Part shown: in pieces, positions 1 to 5,841 of the stretch | Position numbering within the stretch: the stretch's first letter is position 1 | How the letters are laid out: every line of letters starts with the position of its first letter | Assembly: GCA_031257215.1 (NCBI GenBank) | Contig: JAIRPC010000086.1 | Location: forward strand, 1 to 5,916 | Direction of reading: 5' to 3' | Origin: Eubacteriales Family XIII. Incertae Sedis bacterium | GTDB taxonomy: Bacteria; Bacillota; Clostridia; Peptostreptococcales; Anaerovoracaceae | DNA: 5,916 nucleotides | Translations under genes and position numbers: made by a program | Notes under the pieces: model-generated | The model's input: only the letters and a program-made list of their open reading frames with translations | What the model was told of the DNA's origin: nothing | The model's database searches: none

Positions 1-782
1 CTGAGCTTCGCGACCTCGCGCTTCACTGGGTCGAAGCCTGACAGCACGACCGCCTCGGGCGTGTCGTCAATGATGAGGTCTATGCCCGTCATGGTTTCTA
101 TCGCGCGGATATTGCGCCCCTCGCGGCCTATGATGCGCCCTTTCATCTCGTCGTTCGGGAGCGGCACCACGGATACGGTGGTTTCCGCCACGTGGTCGGC
201 GGCGGTGCGCTGTATCGCTCCTATGATGATCTCTTTGGCTTTCGCTTCGCCCTTTTCGCGGGCCTCGCTTTCGATATCGCGTATGAGCGCGGCGGCCTCG
301 GTGCGTATCTCTCGCTCCACATTGTCAAGAAGTATCTGCTTGGCCTCGTCTTTTGTATAGCCCGATATCTTTTGCAGCTCGACGTTCTGCCGCTGCAACG
401 CGGCGTCCAGATCGTTCTCCTTGGTGGCCAGCGCTTTCTCGCGCCGCTCCGCCTGTTCAAGCTTCTTGTCTATGCTGTCGAGCTTCCTGTCTACGTTTTC
501 TTCTTTTTGCTGCAATCGGCGCTCCTGCTTCTTTACCTCGTCGCGCCGCTCCTTTATTTCGTCGTCCGTTTCTTTTCTGATCCTGCGCGCTTCCTCCTTT
601 GCGTCGGACAGCCTCTCCTTGCGTATCTCCTCGGCCTTTCTCTCAGCGTCAGAGATGAGGTTTTTCGCCGTCGTTTCAGCGTTGCCGAGCGTCTTTTCCG
701 AACGCGATTTCTGGACTATAAATCCCACGAACAGGCACGCGACCCCGACTGCGGCGATAACTGCTATATGATACCATTCCAT
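1..782 (-). CDS. rny: Ribonuclease Y, N-terminal half (partial; 3' end outside window)
   Basis: RNase Y is a membrane-anchored endoribonuclease that starts bulk mRNA decay in many Firmicutes. The 260 visible residues show a short N-terminal membrane helix (about residues 6-24), a long charged Glu/Lys/Arg/Gln-rich coiled coil (about 28-190), then the start of the KH RNA-binding domain with its GxxG loop GRIIGREGRN at 215-224, followed by the family-typical IDLIIDDTPEAVVLSGFDP stretch. The catalytic HD domain would lie beyond the left edge; family members are about 520 residues, so about half is present. I chose the ATG at 780-782 because the membrane helix follows at once. A GGGAG at 797-801 precedes it, but with a long 14-nt spacer. 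An in-frame ATG at 804-806 would add MKGETQTA but has no clear ribosome site. No frameshift is visible. Family identity is very secure; the exact start is less so. Confidence 0.96.
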   Translation of the reverse strand, partial: MEWYHIAVIAAVGVACLFVGFIVQKSRSEKTLGNAETTAKNLISDAERKAEEIRKERLSDAKEEARRIRKETDDEIKERRDEVKKQERRLQQKEENVDRKLDSIDKKLEQAERREKALATKENDLDAALQRQNVELQKISGYTKDEAKQILLDNVEREIRTEAAALIRDIESEAREKGEAKAKEIIIGAIQRTAADHVAETTVSVVPLPNDEMKGRIIGREGRNIRAIETMTGIDLIIDDTPEAVVLSGFDPVKREVAKL

Positions 783-875
783 AGCTGTTTGTGTTTCTCC
801 CTTCATGTTACCACGGGCATTAACTTTTTTAAGCGGCGATCGGCTGCAATGCCGCGAATCGGCGCTTCGCGTATA

Positions 876-907
876 TGAGGGCATCCATGCACTCCACTCT
901 GCCCTCA
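876..907 (-). promoter_or_regulatory. Hairpin in the rny 5' leader
   Basis: TGAGGGCA and TGCCCTCA form a perfect 8-bp inverted repeat with a 16-nt loop, read on the minus strand within the predicted rny leader, about 94 nt before the start codon. No U-tract follows, so it is not an intrinsic terminator. It is followed by two further weaker inverted repeats (853-871 and 833-855), making the leader structured. A role in RNA stability or feedback by RNase Y is only a suggestion. Confidence 0.45.
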
Positions 908-1002
908 GGTATTCTTGATTATTTTAACTTTTCTGAATAATGCACGTCCTACTACGCCGTTTTTGCATAATCAACCATGCTTATCTATATTCATGCAAGC
1001 AG

Positions 1003-1032
1003 TTGCTACAATCACACCGATTATATTATAAT
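1003..1032 (+). promoter_or_regulatory. Candidate sigma-A type promoter for rodA
   Basis: TTGCTA (1003-1008; 4 of 6 consensus bases) is followed after 18 bp by a perfect TATAAT (1027-1032). Transcription would begin near 1039 and give a leader of about 100 nt ahead of rodA. Its -10 box shares four base pairs with the -10 box of the opposing rny promoter, so both cannot be occupied at once. The weaker -35 box makes this call less certain than the rny promoter. Confidence 0.55.
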
Positions 1033-1054
1033 AGTTGACGAAAGTTAATGTCAA
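1025..1054 (-). promoter_or_regulatory. Consensus sigma-A type promoter for rny
   Basis: Read on the minus strand, TTGACA (1054-1049) is followed after 18 bp by TATAAT (1030-1025). Both hexamers match the vegetative consensus exactly. Transcription would start near 1018 and give a leader of about 236 nt before the rny start codon. The -35 box is also one arm of the inverted repeat TTGAC/GTCAA (1035-1039 and 1050-1054), a possible operator. The assignment rests on sequence match alone. Confidence 0.75.
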
Positions 1055-1058
1055 GGAA

Positions 1059-1119
1059 GCGCCGACAAATCCCCTGGCAAGCGCCCTCGCAAGGCGCGTT
1101 TTGTTTGTAAAATCGGCGC
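1059..1119 (+). terminator. Terminator-like nested hairpin in the rodA leader (possible attenuator)
   Basis: The inner hairpin pairs GCGCC (1081-1085) with GGCGC (1093-1097) over a 7-nt loop and is followed directly by GTTTTGTTTGT, as in an intrinsic terminator on the plus strand. An outer stem pairs GCGCCG (1059-1064) with CGGCGC (1114-1119) and continues with ACAAA (1065-1069) against TTTGT (1104-1108), leaving AAAAT bulged. Because GCGCC and GGCGC each occur twice, the left outer arm could also pair with 1093-1097, giving alternative folds. The only gene downstream is rodA, starting 20 nt after the outer stem, so the element would act as a 5' attenuator rather than end an upstream gene. 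The five-pair inner stem is short for an efficient terminator. Confidence 0.5.
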
Positions 1120-1138
1120 GTGGAAGCGTTATATATTA

Positions 1139-2350
1139 ATGGAAAACAAGCTGCTGGACAAGATAAAAAAGATCGACCTTATCCTGGTTATTGTCCCCGC
1201 CCTGATCGGGGTCATTGGCATATTCGCCATCAACAGCGTGACCAGCGACTACCAGTATTACCCGCGCGCGGTCTATATACAGGCGATATCGTTCGCCATC
1301 GGGTACGGGCTCCTGGTTCTCGCGGTGCGCTTCGACGTGGAGCATTTTTCGAAATTCTACCGCATCATCTGGTTCCTGTCCATCCTCATACAGCTCACCG
1401 TTTTCATCCCGGGGCTCACTGACAGGCGGTACGGGTCAAGCGCGTGGATCAACCTCGGATTTACCACCATGCAGCCCTCGGAGCTGGTCAAGATCACCTT
1501 CGTCATAGCTCTGGCGGCATATCTGCGAAAGCACCGCGAGGAGCTTGGGACGCTGAGGGGGTTCATCCGGGCGTTCATGTTCGCGATACCTATCATCGGG
1601 CTGGTCGCGTATATCGACATGGGGGCGGGCATAGTCATAGCCATCATCTTCATCGGCATGGTGTTCGCGGCGGGCATCAAAGGCTGGCTTTTCCTGCGGA
1701 TTACCGCCGTGGTCGTGTTAATTTTTCCTATTGGGTACAGATTTCTCCAAGATCACCAGACGCAGAGGTTTGTGGCGTGGCTGCACCCCGACGATATGAG
1801 CATACCCGAAACCTATCAGCTCCACCAGTCCAAGCTGGCCATAGGGAGCGGGGGCTTTTTCGGCAAGGGGCTGGGCAACGGCACCATGAAAGAATTCCTT
1901 CCCATACCTGAGTCCGACTTCATTTTCTCCATGATCTGCGAGGAGATGGGACTGCTCGGCGGGCTGGCGTGTATCGCGCTGTTCTTTGTCATGCTGACGC
2001 GGATATGGCGCGCCATAGCGGACGCGAAGGAGTATTTCAGCGGCCTGCTCTGCGTGGGATTCATGTGCATGTTCGGGTTTCAGATATTCGAGAATATAGG
2101 CATGGGGCTGGGGGTGATGCCCATCACAGGTATCACGCTGCCCTTCCTCTCGGCGGGCGGCACATCCGTCATGGCCAATATGATAGCGATCGGGCTTGTC
2201 GTAGGCTGCGGCATGAGAAGCCGCGAGCGCACCTACAAGCACGTGGACACAGACAATGCGCCCGGCATACCCTACGAAAGCAAGAGCGACCTCATGAAAG
2301 GACACCCCCGCAGGCTCAATACATCAGCAAGCGATCGGCAATTTTATTGA
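1139..2350 (+). CDS. rodA: SEDS-family peptidoglycan glycosyltransferase RodA
   Basis: SEDS proteins polymerise lipid II into glycan strands at the outer face of the membrane, working with a class B PBP. The 403-residue protein has about ten hydrophobic helices, from IDLILVIVPALIGVIGIF near residue 12 to a final helix ending near 358. Family landmarks are GSSAWINLG (99-107, Trp103 in the first large outer loop), QPSELVKI (112-119), PESDFIF (257-263, whose Asp260 aligns with the essential SEDS Asp), and NIGMGLGVMPITGITLPFLSAGG (start 319) near the C-terminus. The hydrophilic tail from about 360 is cytoplasmic. RodA is preferred over FtsW because the neighbour is a PBP2 and an mreD-like gene, though FtsW cannot be excluded from sequence alone. 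The ATG at 1139 directly precedes the first helix; GGAAG (1122-1126) is a weak, distant ribosome site. The last 35 bp overlap the end of the minD-like gene on the other strand. Confidence 0.88.
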   Translation: MENKLLDKIKKIDLILVIVPALIGVIGIFAINSVTSDYQYYPRAVYIQAISFAIGYGLLVLAVRFDVEHFSKFYRIIWFLSILIQLTVFIPGLTDRRYGSSAWINLGFTTMQPSELVKITFVIALAAYLRKHREELGTLRGFIRAFMFAIPIIGLVAYIDMGAGIVIAIIFIGMVFAAGIKGWLFLRITAVVVLIFPIGYRFLQDHQTQRFVAWLHPDDMSIPETYQLHQSKLAIGSGGFFGKGLGNGTMKEFLPIPESDFIFSMICEEMGLLGGLACIALFFVMLTRIWRAIADAKEYFSGLLCVGFMCMFGFQIFENIGMGLGVMPITGITLPFLSAGGTSVMANMIAIGLVVGCGMRSRERTYKHVDTDNAPGIPYESKSDLMKGHPRRLNTSASDRQFY

Positions 2351-3038
2351 AATTCCTTGTTATATATGAATCGTTCCCCAATACCGCAGGGACGCCGCGG
2401 TTCGCGGCGAGGTGTATCTCGTTGTCGTGCTGGATGGCTCCGAGAAGCGGTATCTTCATGGTGCTGGTTATTATCTCCACCGTGGGCAGGGTGCTGTGCC
2501 CGAGGAAATCCCGAAACATCTTGTTGACCACATAGACCCTGTTCTCGACTCCGCCCTTGTGCAGTGTCTGCTCTACCAGGTCGGCATCCCGCAGCGACAC
2601 GTATTCGGGGGTCGTGACCACTACGGCGGCGTTGACGCCTATGGACGCAAGCCCCAGCTCGCGGTTGACGCCCGCGGGCCCGTCTACGATCGTTATGTCA
2701 AAATTGGCGCGGAGATATCTGTACAGGCGCTTCATGTCCTCCGCGCCGGCATGAAATTTCTCTTTTTTCTGGGTCGTGGCGAGCAGGGACAGATACTGGA
2801 AGCGCCTGTCGCGCACGAACGCCCTGCGCGGCGGTACAACGCCGCTGAGCACGTCCGCTATGTCGAATATCACGCGGTCTTCCATCCCCATATAAAGGTC
2901 AAGGTTTCTCAGCCCGACGTTCATGTCAACGAGCGCCACCCTGATGCCGCGCTCCGCGAACACCGCGCTGAGGTTGGACGAAAAAACCGACTTGCCGACG
3001 CCGCCCTTGCCCGAAGCGACCAAGTAAAGCCTACCCAA
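2316..3038 (-). CDS. minD: MinD-like ParA/MinD-family ATPase, without membrane-targeting tail
   Basis: This 240-residue protein is a deviant Walker A ATPase of the MinD branch, which normally dimerises on ATP, binds the membrane and positions division inhibitor MinC. Visible motifs are the deviant Walker A GKGGVGKS (10-17; signature Lys11, Lys16), the MinD hallmark VGLRNLDLYMG (41-51), the Walker B region ITIVDGPAG (115-123, Asp119), and TTPE (142-145). Two features are odd: the second Asp of the usual DxD (Asp40 in E. coli MinD) is Asn40, and the protein stops at ADRLLMY without the amphipathic membrane-targeting helix that ends classical MinD at about 265-270 residues. The start is TTG (3036-3038): an in-frame TGA lies at 3051-3053, and the Walker motif follows at once. 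The gene overlaps the end of mrdA by 8 bp, implying translational coupling. No minC or minE lies alongside. Family is secure; a true Min function is doubtful. Confidence 0.88.
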   Translation of the reverse strand: MGRLYLVASGKGGVGKSVFSSNLSAVFAERGIRVALVDMNVGLRNLDLYMGMEDRVIFDIADVLSGVVPPRRAFVRDRRFQYLSLLATTQKKEKFHAGAEDMKRLYRYLRANFDITIVDGPAGVNRELGLASIGVNAAVVVTTPEYVSLRDADLVEQTLHKGGVENRVYVVNKMFRDFLGHSTLPTVEIITSTMKIPLLGAIQHDNEIHLAANRGVPAVLGNDSYITRNFNKIADRLLMY

Positions 3039-5841
3039 TGGCCGCCACCGTCACTGCGGGACCGCTGATGATGCGCTCCTTTTTGTCGTCCGTGAAGAAC
3101 GTGCCGAAATCTATTTTTATACTGTTCTTTTCGTCCTGCTTTTTCAGCTTGAAATACTGGCCGATCAGCTCCCTCACGACTGGCGCGGCGTTGCCCGACG
3201 GCCCGCCCTGCACGATGAGGCAGGCCACGGCTATCTCCGGGTCGTCAGCGGGCGCCATGGCCATGACCGAGGCGAAGTCCGCGTAGGTGTCCTTGAACGC
3301 GTCGATATTTTCTTCTTTGAAGTTTTTCCCGGAAAGGTTAGTTACTGCCTTTCGCACCGCCACGTTCCTGTTAGGGTACAGGCGCGGGTAGTCCTTCATC
3401 AGCCGTTTCATTTCGTTGTTCACATCCTTCCATTTTAGGTTCGGGTTGATGCCGCCCAGATGCTCCTTGACATAGGCTACCTCGTCTGGCGGGTTGATAT
3501 AGCCCGAGCGCTCCGCCGTGCCCGTCTTGCCCGCCACGCTGACGCCAAGCCCCTCAATGCCGCTCGACAGGGTTCCGTCCTCTGCCACCCTGCCCATGCC
3601 CTTGATGACGTTTTGCAGGTATGATTTGCTCACGCCCGTCTTTTCCGCCTTCGGCCTTTCCAGCTCGCCCTTGCCCTCGACCGCCTTTATGAGGCTCATG
3701 GATTTCAGGCTGCCGCCGTTGCCTATCGTGGAGAGGTATCGCGCCATCTGCATGGGCGTGAATGCGTTCTCGCCCTGCCCGATAGCTATGTTGAACACGT
3801 CGCCAGTGGTCCATTGCGCGTAGTTGAAATAATCGTATTTGCAGCGCTCGGCCGTGCTCTGCGCCATGTCCGACTTGACGCCCAGGTCTATGAGCCTGCT
3901 TTTCACGTCGGCTATCGGCGGGTTTTCCTCCGTCCACCCGACTATCTGGCTGACTATCCCGTCGAGCCTGTCATAGTCCTTCGCCACATCGGGGCCGAAC
4001 AGCGCCTCCGCCTGCCCGAACAGGTACAGCCTGAGCAGCGCCTTGGTGCCTTCGAGCTTCGAGGCGGCGGTCGGCGCGGGCGCTATTGTTTCGCTGATCT
4101 CGGCACCTGTTTTGGCGCCCAGCCCGAACTTCTTCGCGTACTTCGATATTTTGTCTATGCTGATTTTTTCCGAGTAACCAAGGCTGTTCCCGTTGCTCGC
4201 CCAGTCCTTGCCCGTCGCCACGTCGTAGAAATAATAGTTGCACGATACTTCGAGCGCCTTGAACAGGTTCACATATCCGTGATGCCCCATACATTTATAT
4301 ACGTGGTCGCCAATCTCTATCTCGTGTTCGTCGTAAAGCTCCCTATATGGATCCAGCCCGCATACCTGCGCGACTATGGCCGTCAGGGGCTTGAACGTGC
4401 TGCCTGGCTGTACGGCGGTCATGGCGGCCACGTTGTAGAGCGGGCGCGGTGCCAGCGGGTCGCGCGGGTTGTCGCCTTGAAGCGAGTTCCATTCGTCTAT
4501 CGATATGCCGTCGGCGAAAAGGTTCGGGTCGAAATTCGGGAAGCTCGATATGGCCAGCGGCTCCCCCGTCTTGACGTCGATAACCACGACTGCGCCGACC
4601 TCCGCGTTCTTGGACTTCTCCTTAAACTGGTAGTTGCCGAACTCGCTCGTGAACACGCCGCCTGCGCGGATGCCGCGCAGGGCTTTTTCGAGCGTGTCGT
4701 CCGCTATTTTTTGCAGCCGCATGTCTATCGTCAGAGCAATGTCGCTGCCCTGCTTGGCCTCGGTTTCGCTGCTCAGTTCGCTGACGAACTCGCCCGAGGC
4801 GTTCACCTGCACGCGCTTCATGCCGTCCACGCCCCTGAGTATGCTCTCCTGCGAGGCCTCTATGCCCGAAAGCCCTATGAGGTCGGCGGCCTTGTAGCCT
4901 TTTCCCTCGTATTCATTCAACTTATCCTGCGATATCTTTCCAAGGTACCCCACAACATGGCTGGCCGTGTTATTTTCGGGGTAGTAGCGGACATACTCTG
5001 TTACCACCTCTACGCCTTCGAGGTTGTGCTTGTTCTCTTCAAGCTCCATTACGGTTTCCTCTTTCAGGTTGGCCGCTATCTTCGCGGGCATCCACCGCAG
5101 GTAGCCGAGCGACGTCAGCGCGCTCCTGACTATGATGATCTGGCGCACCTCCTTCTCTTTCAGCCCTGGGAACTGCTTGTCCACCCCGTACAGCTCGCGC
5201 AGCTGCCCATACGCGCCAGCCGCGTCTGGCTTGCCATCGACGTAGTGCAGGGTCCAGAAGGTTTCCTTTTCGATATCCTTTGTGAATCTTATCTTGTTGC
5301 CAACGGAGATGGGAGGCGTAACCCCCCTGTCTATCAGCGCTTTCTGCGCCTCCGCAGCGGACAGGCTGTCGGGTATGCTGTTCCTTGTGCGCAGCTCGGA
5401 GAACGCCTGCTCCGCCGTATAGCCGTCGGGCATATCGTTGTCCGAAAGCCATTTTTTTATCTCCTTGTCGAACGAATACGACATGGCGCCTTTCTTTGAA
5501 AGCAGTATGGGGAATTCGTCTATGAGCTTTTCGCCGTGCTTGTTCAGTATATCGATCAGCTTTTTTGCGCTCTCGTTCGCGTTCTCGTTCGACATGCCGT
5601 TGCGCGAAAAATCGACGGCATAGCTCGGATGGTTGCCCGCTATCAGCACACCGTTCCTGTCGTATATTTCGCCCCTCGGCGCGTCGGTCCTGATGGTCCT
5701 CACCTGGTTCGAGTCAGCCTCGGCCGTCCACTTTTCGCCCTCCGGCCCAGAGATGGTGTACAGCCTGATCGCGACTAAGGCGAGGAGCGCGGCGAATACC
5801 ACGAGGAGTATGTTATTCCTGCTGGCATACCATGTATTCAC
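3031..5841 (-). CDS. mrdA: Penicillin-binding protein 2 (class B transpeptidase), unusually long
   Basis: This is a D,D-transpeptidase that cross-links the glycan strands made by RodA during elongation. The 936 residues begin with an uncleaved membrane anchor (about 9-30), then the PBP dimer segment starting at PRGEIYDRNG (55-64) and an extended non-catalytic region to about 360. The transpeptidase domain carries STFK (481-484, nucleophile Ser481), SCN (533-535) and KTGT (772-775), so all catalytic motifs are intact. GAVVVIDVKTGEPLAISSFP (from 416) and NFDPNLF (436-442) are PBP2-typical. Family members are commonly 600-700 residues; the excess lies in the N-terminal region and in two insertions, about 590-676 and 781-851. 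Start GTG (5839-5841) is supported by GGGGAG at 5850-5855 with an 8-nt spacer and by a 4-bp overlap with the preceding gene. SpoVD/PBP3 homologues are related, but the mreD-like neighbour favours PBP2. Confidence 0.93.
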   Translation of the reverse strand: MNTWYASRNNILLVVFAALLALVAIRLYTISGPEGEKWTAEADSNQVRTIRTDAPRGEIYDRNGVLIAGNHPSYAVDFSRNGMSNENANESAKKLIDILNKHGEKLIDEFPILLSKKGAMSYSFDKEIKKWLSDNDMPDGYTAEQAFSELRTRNSIPDSLSAAEAQKALIDRGVTPPISVGNKIRFTKDIEKETFWTLHYVDGKPDAAGAYGQLRELYGVDKQFPGLKEKEVRQIIIVRSALTSLGYLRWMPAKIAANLKEETVMELEENKHNLEGVEVVTEYVRYYPENNTASHVVGYLGKISQDKLNEYEGKGYKAADLIGLSGIEASQESILRGVDGMKRVQVNASGEFVSELSSETEAKQGSDIALTIDMRLQKIADDTLEKALRGIRAGGVFTSEFGNYQFKEKSKNAEVGAVVVIDVKTGEPLAISSFPNFDPNLFADGISIDEWNSLQGDNPRDPLAPRPLYNVAAMTAVQPGSTFKPLTAIVAQVCGLDPYRELYDEHEIEIGDHVYKCMGHHGYVNLFKALEVSCNYYFYDVATGKDWASNGNSLGYSEKISIDKISKYAKKFGLGAKTGAEISETIAPAPTAASKLEGTKALLRLYLFGQAEALFGPDVAKDYDRLDGIVSQIVGWTEENPPIADVKSRLIDLGVKSDMAQSTAERCKYDYFNYAQWTTGDVFNIAIGQGENAFTPMQMARYLSTIGNGGSLKSMSLIKAVEGKGELERPKAEKTGVSKSYLQNVIKGMGRVAEDGTLSSGIEGLGVSVAGKTGTAERSGYINPPDEVAYVKEHLGGINPNLKWKDVNNEMKRLMKDYPRLYPNRNVAVRKAVTNLSGKNFKEENIDAFKDTYADFASVMAMAPADDPEIAVACLIVQGGPSGNAAPVVRELIGQYFKLKKQDEKNSIKIDFGTFFTDDKKERIISGPAVTVAAIG

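Larger units (their letters stand above)
818..1050. repeat. Three copies of TTAACTTT in the intergenic region
   Basis: The octamer TTAACTTT occurs at 820-827 and 924-931 on the plus strand and at 1048-1041 on the minus strand. The first and third copies extend to a perfect 10-bp inverted pair, CATTAACTTT (818-827) and AAAGTTAATG (1041-1050). The third copy occupies the spacer of the rny promoter next to its -35 box. The copies may be binding sites for a regulator, or chance in AT-rich DNA. Confidence 0.3.
783..1138. other. Divergent rny/rodA intergenic control region
   Basis: This gene-free 356-bp stretch separates the divergent starts of rny and rodA. It is clearly more AT-rich than the flanking genes between about 910 and 1055, where the overlapping promoters lie. 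The rny-side leader (about 783-1018) contains several inverted repeats: TGAGGGCA/TGCCCTCA at 876-883/900-907, CGCGAA/TTCGCG at 853-858/866-871, GCGGC/GCCGC at 833-837/851-855, and TTGCAT/ATGCAA at 963-968/993-998. The rodA-side leader (about 1039-1138) contains a terminator-like nested hairpin. I found no convincing protein-coding gene and do not recognise a known riboswitch or small RNA class. Confidence 0.75.

Noticed and set aside
804..806. Upstream in-frame ATG as the rny start
   Set aside because: No Shine-Dalgarno sequence precedes it, and the usual RNase Y N-terminus begins just before the membrane helix, as given by the ATG at 780-782.
192..878. Plus-strand open frame of 228 codons opposite rny
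   Set aside because: The minus strand encodes RNase Y with its coiled coil and KH motif; the plus frame runs on past the rny start and shows only composition-driven Leu/Phe/Arg-rich sequence.
829..888. 19-codon minus-strand reading frame (MDALIYAKRRF...) in the rny leader
   Set aside because: A GGAG lies only 3 nt before the ATG, too close for good initiation, and the frame overlaps the hairpins; nothing else supports translation.
963..991. Second plus-strand promoter candidate TTGCAT-17-TATATT
   Set aside because: Its -35 matches the consensus at only three positions and the sequence forms part of an inverted repeat; the 1003-1032 candidate is better.
2393..2409. Perfect 7-bp GC hairpin (CGCCGCG/CGCGGCG, 3-nt loop) about 43 bp after the rodA stop
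   Set aside because: It lies inside the minD-like coding sequence, encoding the conserved ANRGVP stretch, and has no U-tract on either strand, so it is not a supported terminator.
3814..5499. Long plus-strand open frame (561 codons) opposite mrdA
   Set aside because: It is the antisense shadow of a real GC-rich gene; its product has no recognisable domain, while the minus strand encodes a complete PBP2.
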